Shown: positions 1 through 7,474, counted from the stretch's first letter. The stretch: DNA of 9,198 nucleotides from Rickettsiales bacterium (GCA_947455845.1 CANGQE010000037.1:1-9198); one strand, 5' to 3'. Notes: generated by a model from the sequence alone, not told the origin. Translations and numbers: made by a program.

Positions 1-60
1 TAGGTCTCGACTCCGCTCGACCAGCGGATTTGTGGGATTGCAGCATGTATTTTAAAGAAT

Positions 61-74
61 AACCCCGACCCGCA
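61..74 (-). repeat. Half-copy of a REP-like hairpin arm
   Basis: The 14 bases AACCCCGACCCGCA are the exact reverse complement of 8466-8479, the left arm of the hairpin near pilT. Here the TGT apex and the second arm are missing, so this looks like a truncated remnant of the same repeat family in opposite orientation. A GC-rich 14-base match between two short intergenic regions of an AT-rich sequence is unlikely to be chance, but a single truncated copy is weak evidence. Confidence 0.4.
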
Positions 75-140
75 GCAGTAAATTAAATTTCTATTGACGG
101 ATCTGGGATGAAAATAGCCTTTGAAATTTTATTTTGATTT

Positions 141-168
141 TTGACACTCACTTTTAAAGAGATATTAA
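141..168 (+). promoter_or_regulatory. Sigma70-type promoter candidate for the giant ORF
   Basis: A perfect -35 hexamer TTGACA lies at 141-146. After a 16-base spacer comes TATTAA at 163-168, matching the -10 consensus at four of six positions. Transcription would start near 175, giving a leader of about 75 bases before the ATG at 251. No operator palindrome is obvious around it. The call rests on consensus only. Confidence 0.5.
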
Positions 169-250
169 AAAAAATTCTTTACTCATTTCACTTAGGCGGT
201 CATAAGTTTTGCGTCGGTTTTAAATTTTAAAAATTATTTAGATTAGTTGT

Positions 251-3200
251 ATGTCCAAACCAAGATTAGCAAGATTAGCTCAAGAGGCTGCAAAGATTAC
301 TTTTCTGTTTAATCGTACACTTCCTGAAGGTGTGACAAGAGCGACAGTTACTTCTTTTCTAGGAATACTCAGAGATAACCCAAGTGATGGTGATATAAAA
401 GACTATGTTGGTGAACCAACGGCGAATTATGATGATGAAGGTAATGCTGAAAGAGATGAAGAAATCAATTTCTTTAGTGAAGTAGATAATCTCCGAGGGC
501 ATCAAAAAGTAAAATATTTTTATCAGCGGTTAGCGGTGGCTTACTTCGATAAAATTATTCAACAAGGGGATCAAAAATCGCAAGAATTAATAAGTAACAT
601 GGCTGCCAGTGCTGATTATATAGGTGAAAATGGTGAACATGATTCGCTTTCGGAAGTGCCCATTACTCCAATGGCCATGTATCTTCATGCAAAATTTCAA
701 GATTTAAAAGAAGGAGTTCGTGCGGTTAGTAATCTAAGTTATAATGAATTCAAAGGATTAGCGAGGAAGGCTTTGGAAGATGATAATAAGTCAACTATTT
801 CTTTAGAAGAAGAGGAGGATTTGGAGTTTAATAAGAGATACGTAAGGATTTTAACTGATCAAGGAAGTCAAGAGGATTTAGCTCTAGTTATTGAAGCTGC
901 TCAAAATCCAATTACTCTAGATATGCAAAGTGTTGCAAGTGATGATATGGGTGATGCAGGAAGTGTTGCAAGCAAGAGTGCTGGGAGCGTGCATAGTCAA
1001 TTAGGGGATCTGCATGCTGCAGCGATTATGGCAGGTAGGGTTGCTTTTAAAGGTATAGATTTTCCTCAATTTAAGAGACAGGAAGCGCGTTCGGTAGATT
1101 CTGCCGCTAGTGATAGAATGCCATCTGATAATGATTCTGTAAGTTCTCAACAGGATAATAGGACACCGCCACCGTTTGTAGGTGCTGGGATGATGAGTAT
1201 CTCAGATGGAAATGATTCAGTAAATTCTGCTGACTATGATGGAATGTCATCAACTGATAATGATTCTGTAGATTCTCAACGGGAGACTAGGCCATGGGGA
1301 GAAGGAAGTGGTTCTGAAGAGCTACTTGATAGCTCAGTAGATATTGAAGAAATTTTAAGCGAGATTAATGCACGACTAGATTTAATCTTGGCACAGATTG
1401 CAAATGGTGAGCATGTTGAATCTATTGCGCAAAGGTTAGATGCTATGCAATTATATCTGGCAACTATCGGAAGAAGTTTGCCGGCAGAAGGAGCGTTTGC
1501 TCAATTGCAGAAGAGTGTTAGTGATATCGGGATTGGTATCGCGAGAATCGTTACTCCTCCTGCGACGGCGAGAGGATTGGATGGAACTCATGGGCGTCCG
1601 GGTGATCCGGGTGCTGCTGCTGATTTGGCTCAAATTAGGCTGGCGATAAATAAAGTTGCTGAGGATGCAAGGGCAAATGCGCGGAACTTGAAAGATGAAT
1701 TATTATTAAGTGCAAGGGCTGAAGCGGAAAGTTTAGCAAAGCGACAAGATAGATTCTTAAGAGAAGTTCGTGGGGAATTATTAGATATTAATCGTGTGCT
1801 AGAGCAAAATATTGGTGAGTTGGGTGTGCAAGTTTTTGATCTTACAGGAAAGGTAGATTCAATGTCAGGCAAATTTGCTGGTATCAGAAAGGATATGGCT
1901 AAAAAGGAAGATGTTGATGCGTTGGGTGGGCGAGTTTCTGATCTTGCAGAAAATGTAGATTCAAAATCAAAAGGTGGAAAAAGGATTATAAATTTCGCGC
2001 AGCTGCGCGCCGATGGTCATGATCAAGATAGTGAAGGAAATGAATTTTTAGTTCCGCAAATCAAGGGAAGAGAGGCTGTTAACGAGAGTGGAGATATTAT
2101 CCATACCGGAATAGAACAAGATTACGATGGTGGTATACCGGTTTTTGTTTACGATGATTTAAATGATTTTTCGCAAGATGTTGAGCATGCCGCAAGTAAG
2201 AAGTGGCCAGATACAGATAGTGAGAAGGTGGTAACTTCAATTGCTAGAATTGAAGATAAATATTGTGCCGTTACAGCTTCAAGTGGTGGTGTTACTAAAA
2301 CCTTTCTTGATCAGGGCCAGTTTGAGGAGATGGAAAAAACCGCTCAAGTTAGATATGAAGCGGTAGTGCAGGCACAGCATAAGGCGAAGGCTATTGAGGA
2401 AGTTGTTAAGTTATTAGAGGCTGAGAAGTTAGAGGCTGAGAAAGAAGATTTAGCTAGTACTCATCCTAGCAATAAAGCTGACAATATCGCTGCTACAATT
2501 GATTACCTGAATGAAACTATTCTGGGATCTTTGCTACGCGCCTTGAGTACTACCAATAAGGATTCTGCGCTAGAACGAGATCAAGCAATTGAAAAATTTA
2601 ATAATTGGGATTGTGAAAAGGATCTTTGGGGTGGTGAGGATGGTAGTGAAGATCAGTTGTTGTCAGCGCATAAGAAGGCCAAAGCTCTGGAAAGAGGAAT
2701 TAAGGCATTAGAGAGTAACAGTGGAAGTTACGGTTCGGAACATCAGGAATTCCTAGCAGCTGTAATTGATAATCTTAAGGCAGAAGTTTTACAACCTGTA
2801 GTCGATGCTCTGAATCCCAACAAAAATATTCAGCAGTCAGATAGGGATGATATCGTTACTAATTTCAACAATGATTGGGAAAGCAAAGATTATCTCGATG
2901 TTGTGCGAATGCAGATGAAGAAGAAGGCTCTTGAGAAACTAATTTGTGGGTTTCAAGACAGTGGGGGTTGTGACGATTTGGTTGGTTATTTACAGACAGA
3001 AGTTTTAGGGCCCTTGAATAATGTCTTGGATCCAAATAATAAATATTCTTCCTCCGATAAAGATGAGGCTATTAAAGAGTTTAATAATAGGGATTATAAT
3101 GCTGAGCTAGTTACTTTCCGTGCAGATCCCATTTCTAATAAAGCTGTTAATGACTGTGTTCAAGGACTTCAGGATAATTTTCTATTATTAAGACATCTTT

Positions 3201-5464
3201 ATGAACTTCTGGGAGGTCACATTGAAAATCCAGATAGATTCAGCTTAGGTGATATTGATGGATATCAGAAGGCCACAAGTTCATCTGTTAGTCGTTTGGA
3301 TAATGAAGATGAGAAGTCAGAAAAACTTAGTATCGCAAAAAACTCCGCTACTCCAGATCAGGAAAAGAAAGCTCGAGGATTTGCTTCCAATCAATGCTCC
3401 CGAGATTTTGCTGATGATGTTAAAAAGTCGATTAAGGAAAATGAAATAAACGACCTTGATAGTATCGAAGTTAGTCACCTCATTAAGAACATGGCGACAG
3501 AGATGTATGGTGGGGAAGCTATTCACAATAAAAATAGAAGAGCTGATTATAAAAAGAAGGCGGAAGAGATATTGACAGCTCCTATGCCCCATACTTCAAA
3601 AAAGGGTATTTCCTTTGAGAGACCACGTGATACTAACACGGTTACCATTGCCTTCAATTTTGACCAAGAGGGTGGCGGTAAATTATCCGGTGATTCATTG
3701 GCTTATTTTCACATTCCGGGGACTAATGAAATGTATGGTAGGGCTCAGATATGTAAGGATCCGACTAGACCAATGGCAGTTATGGTAAATGGTAAAGAGG
3801 AGTTAAAATATTATAAACTTGGTGACGTTGTTATTGATCCTGACACTATTTTTCACCGTAATGCAGCGGGGAAATATGATCATTTTGGTACCACCGGTAC
3901 ATTCTGGAATGGTATGGAATCAACCTTTGGTGAGAAAGGTAAAAATGCTATTACTCTTTACAAAGCTTTAGGAGTTAAAGCAATTTCGCAAATTAATAGA
4001 GCCGGAAAAGGTGAAGAGCCTGATGTTGAGCGTAAGGTAGCAGTTTTATGTGAAGGAAAAGCTTTTGCATATAATGGTGTAAGTCAGGAAAAAGAATATG
4101 GGGTTAATGCTGACAGAGTTATGCTTTACGGTGGAGATAAGAGAGCTTCCGGTAAAGAGGAAGATACTTTAGGAAAGAAAAAAAATGCTGTGGATGAGAA
4201 TGGAGATAATATTGAATTTAAAATGGGAAGTAGTGAGGAAAAAAATAAGCATGCCAAAGTTAGCAAAATTAATCTTCCAAGTGGAACGGCAGTGGATGTG
4301 TTTGTGGATATTTCCGCTGATTCTGCGGGAAGGATTAAGCATGGTGATGTGCCTTTAATCGCAGGGAAATCAGAGAGTATAGATGGAGAAGAAGGCACTA
4401 ATTTGGTACAAAAATTGTTGCTCAAGCGTATGGGTATAGAAGATTTGAATAGTGAGTCTGCGGAGGTTAAAAAATCTTTTGGTGAAAAACTATATATCGC
4501 ACTAATTTCTCTAGAGGTTGTTCTGGAGTCTTCTGATAAGAAGGATAGGAAAATTAAGATAGATGATCAGGAATATCAGGTTAGTTACAATGAGCAGAAG
4601 GTTCTCATTGTGAATGGTAAGCCGAAGATTATGAATGATGAATTAGTGGCAAGATTATTGTGTGAGAAACATGGAGTGGATGATGTTCAGAAAGTACCTA
4701 ATATAGATGAGATTATGAAGAATTATAAAGCAGCTTTGTTAGGCATTCAAAATGGGGACCAGGTTGAAATAGGTGGTGAAGAATACCGATATCGTAGTGA
4801 TATCAAGCTTCCTACGATTGTTACGGAATATAATCCCCTCGAAGAACAAAACATACGTGATCTTTTAAAAGCAGAAACACCACGGCTTTTGACAGCTGAT
4901 CTAGTAAAAGAAATTCTTTGCAAACAACAGGGTTTAGATCCAAGTTTATGTACAGAAGAAGATGCCGAGTCATATTTAGATCAGGCTTTGAAAGACTATA
5001 AAACAGGCGGTGGGGAAAAAATTGTGATAGGAGATAAAGAATATGCTGTAGGCTTACATGAAGGTGATCATTACATCGTTGAAGATCCAGCGCGGGATAT
5101 CAATAAACTCCTTAATAAATTTAAGGATAAAGCTATTCCTACCGAAGAAGAACTTGAGGCACAGATTGAAACTCAGGCGGAAACAATGTTAGCGCAAATC
5201 CAAAATGATTGTAAAAACACCAGACTAGTGGTGACATCAGTAGATGCTAGGGGAAATAAAAGCCCTGTTATCACTGCTAGTGATGAATTTGAGGGTATTG
5301 GGAAAAAAGACGAATTACCGGCAGCTTCTATTTTTGGTAAGGGCAAGCTAAAAGATGCAGCGCTAGATGATGATGTTAGCCTAGGTGCAGCACAGGAGTC
5401 ATATTCCCATGTGCAACGTGCTAAGAGTCCGAAAGGGCGCGGTGGTAGAAGCGGACGTTTTTAG
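251..5464 (+). CDS. Giant acidic modular repeat protein, function unknown (1737 aa)
   Basis: I do not recognise this protein. It is one uninterrupted 1737-residue frame starting at ATG 251, about 75 bases after a promoter candidate and without a Shine-Dalgarno. Modules in order: a probably helical N-terminus (1-225); a Ser/Asp-rich zone with seven SVxS motifs (226-343); a predicted coiled coil (about 364-575) broken by five collagen-like triplets (442-456) and containing a duplicated 17-residue segment; three helical repeats ending in FNN (708-956); a Gly-rich, probably beta-rich region (about 1115-1380); three C-terminal repeats (1384-1624); and a basic tail, KSPKGRGGRSGRF. No signal peptide or transmembrane helix is visible, so it is cytoplasmic or leaves by a leaderless route. 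In Rickettsiales, type IV secretion substrates often have basic C-termini, so a secreted effector is possible, but that is inference. A structural or scaffold protein is equally open. The reading frame is very likely real given its length and internal repeats. Confidence 0.85.
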   Translation: MSKPRLARLAQEAAKITFLFNRTLPEGVTRATVTSFLGILRDNPSDGDIKDYVGEPTANYDDEGNAERDEEINFFSEVDNLRGHQKVKYFYQRLAVAYFDKIIQQGDQKSQELISNMAASADYIGENGEHDSLSEVPITPMAMYLHAKFQDLKEGVRAVSNLSYNEFKGLARKALEDDNKSTISLEEEEDLEFNKRYVRILTDQGSQEDLALVIEAAQNPITLDMQSVASDDMGDAGSVASKSAGSVHSQLGDLHAAAIMAGRVAFKGIDFPQFKRQEARSVDSAASDRMPSDNDSVSSQQDNRTPPPFVGAGMMSISDGNDSVNSADYDGMSSTDNDSVDSQRETRPWGEGSGSEELLDSSVDIEEILSEINARLDLILAQIANGEHVESIAQRLDAMQLYLATIGRSLPAEGAFAQLQKSVSDIGIGIARIVTPPATARGLDGTHGRPGDPGAAADLAQIRLAINKVAEDARANARNLKDELLLSARAEAESLAKRQDRFLREVRGELLDINRVLEQNIGELGVQVFDLTGKVDSMSGKFAGIRKDMAKKEDVDALGGRVSDLAENVDSKSKGGKRIINFAQLRADGHDQDSEGNEFLVPQIKGREAVNESGDIIHTGIEQDYDGGIPVFVYDDLNDFSQDVEHAASKKWPDTDSEKVVTSIARIEDKYCAVTASSGGVTKTFLDQGQFEEMEKTAQVRYEAVVQAQHKAKAIEEVVKLLEAEKLEAEKEDLASTHPSNKADNIAATIDYLNETILGSLLRALSTTNKDSALERDQAIEKFNNWDCEKDLWGGEDGSEDQLLSAHKKAKALERGIKALESNSGSYGSEHQEFLAAVIDNLKAEVLQPVVDALNPNKNIQQSDRDDIVTNFNNDWESKDYLDVVRMQMKKKALEKLICGFQDSGGCDDLVGYLQTEVLGPLNNVLDPNNKYSSSDKDEAIKEFNNRDYNAELVTFRADPISNKAVNDCVQGLQDNFLLLRHLYELLGGHIENPDRFSLGDIDGYQKATSSSVSRLDNEDEKSEKLSIAKNSATPDQEKKARGFASNQCSRDFADDVKKSIKENEINDLDSIEVSHLIKNMATEMYGGEAIHNKNRRADYKKKAEEILTAPMPHTSKKGISFERPRDTNTVTIAFNFDQEGGGKLSGDSLAYFHIPGTNEMYGRAQICKDPTRPMAVMVNGKEELKYYKLGDVVIDPDTIFHRNAAGKYDHFGTTGTFWNGMESTFGEKGKNAITLYKALGVKAISQINRAGKGEEPDVERKVAVLCEGKAFAYNGVSQEKEYGVNADRVMLYGGDKRASGKEEDTLGKKKNAVDENGDNIEFKMGSSEEKNKHAKVSKINLPSGTAVDVFVDISADSAGRIKHGDVPLIAGKSESIDGEEGTNLVQKLLLKRMGIEDLNSESAEVKKSFGEKLYIALISLEVVLESSDKKDRKIKIDDQEYQVSYNEQKVLIVNGKPKIMNDELVARLLCEKHGVDDVQKVPNIDEIMKNYKAALLGIQNGDQVEIGGEEYRYRSDIKLPTIVTEYNPLEEQNIRDLLKAETPRLLTADLVKEILCKQQGLDPSLCTEEDAESYLDQALKDYKTGGGEKIVIGDKEYAVGLHEGDHYIVEDPARDINKLLNKFKDKAIPTEEELEAQIETQAETMLAQIQNDCKNTRLVVTSVDARGNKSPVITASDEFEGIGKKDELPAASIFGKGKLKDAALDDDVSLGAAQESYSHVQRAKSPKGRGGRSGRF
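926..1279 (+). repeat. Ser/Asp-rich SVxS repeat zone in the giant ORF
   Basis: Residues 226-343 contain seven copies of SV followed by A, H, D, S or N and then S: QSVAS, GSVAS, GSVHS, RSVDS, DSVSS, DSVNS and DSVDS. Within this zone 1111-1151 and 1237-1280 are near-identical DNA copies (shared core GATAATGATTCTGTA), the second carrying one extra codon. A weaker third copy lies at 1205-1228. The segment is low-complexity and probably disordered. Preservation at the DNA level suggests recent duplication. Confidence 0.75.
1340..1972 (+). other. Predicted coiled-coil segment with collagen-like insert
   Basis: Residues about 364-575 are rich in Ala, Leu, Glu, Lys and Arg with heptad-like hydrophobic spacing, for example EEILSEINARLDLI and the stretch around AINKVAEDARANARNLKDE. 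Residues 442-456 read GLD-GTH-GRP-GDP-GAA, five consecutive Gly-X-Y triplets with Pro in the Y position of two. Downstream, 1820-1870 and 1922-1972 encode a related 17-residue unit, LGxxVxDLxxxVDSxSxx, spaced 34 residues apart. Coiled coil next to Gly-X-Y suggests trimeric assembly. No prediction program was run. Confidence 0.55.
2372..3118 (+). repeat. Three tandem helical FNN repeats in the giant ORF
   Basis: Three degenerate copies of one module: residues 708-805, 806-886 and 888-956. Each opens with a Lys-rich helix (HKAKAIEEVVKLL, HKKAKALERGIKAL, QMKKKALEKLICGF). Each then has a helix of the type ETILGSLLRAL, AEVLQPVVDAL or TEVLGPLNNVL, then an Asn/Pro/Lys turn (NPNKN, DPNNK), then a D-x-A-I-x-x-F-N-N ending (QAIEKFNN, DIVTNFNN, EAIKEFNN). 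The copies differ enough to be old at the DNA level. I know no named domain with this pattern. Confidence 0.75.
2414..2443 (+). repeat. 15-base tandem duplication (LEAEK twice)
   Basis: The unit TTAGAGGCTGAGAAG at 2414-2428 is followed directly by a second copy at 2429-2443 that differs only in the last base. It encodes LEAEK-LEAEK inside the first helical repeat, lengthening that copy relative to the other two. It looks like recent replication slippage and keeps the frame. Confidence 0.8.
4400..5122 (+). repeat. Three C-terminal 77-86-residue repeats in the giant ORF
   Basis: Residues 1384-1460, 1461-1546 and 1547-1624 share a pattern. They begin with a helix (NLVQKLLLKRMGIED, DELVARLLCEKHGVDD, ADLVKEILCKQQGLDP), then a second helix with an aromatic or leucine-rich core (KLYIALISLE, MKNYKAALLG, LDQALKDYKTG). 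They finish with a short beta hairpin (IKIDDQEYQV, VEIGGEEYRY, IVIGDKEYAV). The motif (D/E/G)xEY in the last strand is nearly invariant. These are unrelated to the FNN repeats. No known domain is recognised. Confidence 0.7.
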
Positions 5465-5482
5465 AAAATGAGTAATAGCACG

Positions 5483-5517
5483 AGTGCAGGGCTGGGTTTG
5501 TAAACCAGACCTGCACT
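5483..5517 (+). repeat. REP-like hairpin with TTTGTAA apex, possible terminator
   Basis: The left arm from AGTGCAGG and the right arm to CCTGCACT pair across two G/A mismatches, with inner stem CTGG/CCAG, then TT/AA and a TGT loop. It starts 18 bases after the stop of the giant ORF. It could end that transcript, but only a short broken T run (TTTC) follows, so it is a poor intrinsic terminator. The layout, with G/A mismatch and TTTGTAA apex, is shared with the hairpin at 8469-8493 and, on the other strand, with 8539-8561, which favours a dispersed repeat. Confidence 0.65.
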
Positions 5518-5542
5518 TTCGTGGTGATAAAAAATAACAAAA

Positions 5543-7474
5543 ATGTCTAATATTAATTCCAAAAATTTAAACAAAAAATTTGATGTAATCGTCATCGGTG
5601 CCGGTCATGCCGGCATCGAGGCAGCTTGTGCTGCGGCGCGTATGGGTGCTACAACTTTATTAATTACTAAGAAAAAAGAAAATCTGGGTGAGATGTCTTG
5701 CAACCCTGCAATTGGCGGGGTGGCCAAGGGAACTATTGTAAAAGAGATTGATGCTTTGGACGGAATAATGGCTAAGGCAATTGACAAAGCGGGAATTCAT
5801 TTTCGAATTTTAAATGCTTCCAAAGGTCCGGCGGTGCATTCGCCGCGCGCTCAGGCTGATCGTGAACTTTACAAAAAAGCGGTGAATGAGATTTTGGAAG
5901 GTTACCCTAATTTAGAAATTGGCTTTGGATCAGTGGAGGATATTGAAATTCAAGATGGACGAGTTGTTGGAGTGACGGTTTCTGACCAACCTTCCCAAGA
6001 TCGTCATCCTGAACTTGTTTCAGGATCTATCAAATGCTCCTCAGTCATCTTAACCACAGGAACTTTTCTTCGTGGCGTCATCCACATTGGCGACCAGAAA
6101 ACTCCCGCCGGTCGAGTTGGCGAAACACCTTCTTACGGCATTTCTAAAACTCTGGAAGCACACAAATTTTCTTTGGCTCGCCTTAAGACTGGCACGCCGC
6201 CGCGCATTGATAAGAATTCAATTAATTTTACGAATCTTGAAGAGCAGCACGGGGACAATCCGCCACAGCCATTTTCTTACTTGAATAACGCAATCACCAC
6301 TCCGCAAATTCCTTGTTACATCACTTACACCAACCAAAAAACTCACGAAGTAATCAAAAATAACCTACATAAATCTGCAATGTATGGCGGCTACATCGAA
6401 GGTGTTGGACCGCGCTATTGCCCATCGATTGAAGATAAAATTCACCGCTTCTACGACAAAGAACGTCACCAGATTTTCTTAGAGCCAGAAGGTTTAAATA
6501 GTGACCTAATTTACCCAAATGGCATTTCCACTTCTTTGCCTCTTGATGTGCAAATTGAATTTTTAAAAACAATACAGGGATTAGAAAATTGCCGCGTCAC
6601 CCAAGCCGGTTACGCCATTGAATATGATTTTGTTGATCCACGCGAGCTACTACCAACTTTAGAAACTAAAAAAATTCGTGGGTTATTTTTTGCCGGACAA
6701 ATTAACGGAACTACAGGTTACGAAGAAGCGGCGGGGCAGGGTATTGTTGCCGGAATCAACGCGGCGCTTGTCGCATCTAGCTCACAAGATGAGTTTGTAT
6801 TGAGCAGATCTTCCTCTTACATTGGCGTGATGATTGATGATTTAACATCGCTTGGAACCATCGAGCCTTACCGCATGTTGACTTCGCGTGCCGAATATCG
6901 TTTAAGCTTACGCGCAGACAATGCCGACTTACGTCTTACCGAAATGGGCATTAAAATAGGTGTCGTCAAAAGTGAGCGCGAAAAGTTTTTCAATGCCAAA
7001 AAATCGGCAATTGAAACCAGCACCGAATTGCTGGAAAATTTAAAAATCTCGCCAACTAAAATTTTAGATTTCGGACTGTCAATGAAGCAAGACGGCGTGG
7101 TGCGTAGCGCTCTACAACTTCTCTCTTTTCCGGAAATTAATTTTGATTCGATTGAAAAAATTTGGCCCGAAGAAATTTCTCAAATTGATCCAAAAGTAAA
7201 AAATCAAATTTCGATCAATGCGCTTTACAGTTCTTACTTGAAGCGTCAGGAGCAAGACTTGGCGATCTTTCGTCAAGATGAGAACATGAAAATTCCCCTT
7301 GATCTTGACTATGCCAACATCCAAAGTCTGTCGATTGAAGTGCGGGAAAAGTTAAGTAAATTTCGTCCGGCAACAATCGCCTCAGCCTTTAAAATTCAGG
7401 GTATCACGCCTGCCTCAATCATGGCCGTGATGGTTTACATCAAAAATAGTTTCCACAAAAAAAAGCAATGTTAG
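5543..7474 (+). CDS. mnmG: tRNA U34 carboxymethylaminomethyl-modifying enzyme MnmG (GidA)
   Basis: FAD-binding partner of MnmE. The complex installs the (carboxymethyl)aminomethyl group at carbon 5 of the wobble uridine in several tRNAs, in the cytoplasm. The 643 residues show the dinucleotide-binding motif GAGHAG (19-24), MSCNPAIGG with Cys53, GPRYCPSIEDK with Cys293, FAGQINGTTGYEEAAGQG, TSRAEYRLSLRADNADLRLTE, and the C-terminal GITPASI segment. The two cysteines correspond to E. coli Cys47 and Cys277. Their spacing is ten residues greater here, which matches an in-frame palindromic insertion at about residues 150-163. The ATG at 5543 precedes the first conserved strand by 12 residues. No Shine-Dalgarno is present. 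The usual partner genes mnmE and rsmG are not adjacent; a TPR gene overlaps the 3' end by 7 bases. Identification is secure. Confidence 0.98.
   Translation: MSNINSKNLNKKFDVIVIGAGHAGIEAACAAARMGATTLLITKKKENLGEMSCNPAIGGVAKGTIVKEIDALDGIMAKAIDKAGIHFRILNASKGPAVHSPRAQADRELYKKAVNEILEGYPNLEIGFGSVEDIEIQDGRVVGVTVSDQPSQDRHPELVSGSIKCSSVILTTGTFLRGVIHIGDQKTPAGRVGETPSYGISKTLEAHKFSLARLKTGTPPRIDKNSINFTNLEEQHGDNPPQPFSYLNNAITTPQIPCYITYTNQKTHEVIKNNLHKSAMYGGYIEGVGPRYCPSIEDKIHRFYDKERHQIFLEPEGLNSDLIYPNGISTSLPLDVQIEFLKTIQGLENCRVTQAGYAIEYDFVDPRELLPTLETKKIRGLFFAGQINGTTGYEEAAGQGIVAGINAALVASSSQDEFVLSRSSSYIGVMIDDLTSLGTIEPYRMLTSRAEYRLSLRADNADLRLTEMGIKIGVVKSEREKFFNAKKSAIETSTELLENLKISPTKILDFGLSMKQDGVVRSALQLLSFPEINFDSIEKIWPEEISQIDPKVKNQISINALYSSYLKRQEQDLAIFRQDENMKIPLDLDYANIQSLSIEVREKLSKFRPATIASAFKIQGITPASIMAVMVYIKNSFHKKKQC
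6006..6026 (+). repeat. In-frame palindromic element inside mnmG
   Basis: ATCCTGAA at 6006-6013 and TTCAGGAT at 6019-6026 form a perfect 8-base-pair stem around the loop CTTGT. With flanks it is translated as DRHPELVSGS (residues 153-162). This falls in a weakly conserved stretch between VVGVTV and the conserved VILTTGTF. MnmG relatives I recall have nothing comparable there and are about ten residues shorter between the two conserved cysteines. It resembles in kind the palindromic elements inserted in frame into Rickettsia genes, but with a different sequence. Confidence 0.8.

Larger units (their letters stand above)
1..250. other. Gene-free leader region upstream of the giant ORF
   Basis: No credible coding sequence is visible in this stretch. 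The first 27 bases are GC-rich (TCGACTCCGCTCGA near position 7, with TCGA arms able to pair across a six-base loop) and stand out from the AT-rich sequence after about base 75. They may be the edge of a dispersed repeat or of an upstream gene that is cut off, which cannot be decided here. Bases 61-74 match part of a hairpin near the other end of the window. From about 75 to 250 the sequence is AT-rich and contains the promoter candidate at 141-168, followed by a leader of roughly 75 bases. Confidence 0.5.

Noticed and set aside
251..350. Signal peptide or membrane anchor at the start of the giant protein
   Set aside because: The N-terminus is MSKPRLARLAQEAAKITF with charged residues throughout and no hydrophobic stretch long enough for a signal or transmembrane helix.
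3317..3592. Minus-strand open frame of 91 codons
   Set aside because: It lies within the helical region of the giant protein and the composition (Phe/Ser/Ile-rich) is what the complement of Lys/Glu-rich codons gives.
4126..4425. Minus-strand open frame of 99 codons inside the giant ORF
   Set aside because: Its peptide is a Ser/Leu/Phe-rich shadow of the acidic + strand frame, with no start signal or recognisable domain.
5498..5531. mnmG promoter built from TTGTAA and GATAAA
   Set aside because: The spacer would be 22 bases and the -35 part lies in the hairpin apex.
5517..5542. Strong intrinsic terminator after the giant ORF
   Set aside because: The stem is good but the following T run is only three bases and then interrupted, so a repeat-family hairpin is the better description.
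6354..6572. Minus-strand open frame inside mnmG
   Set aside because: It overlaps the highly conserved MnmG segment that includes Cys293, so the + strand frame is the real one.
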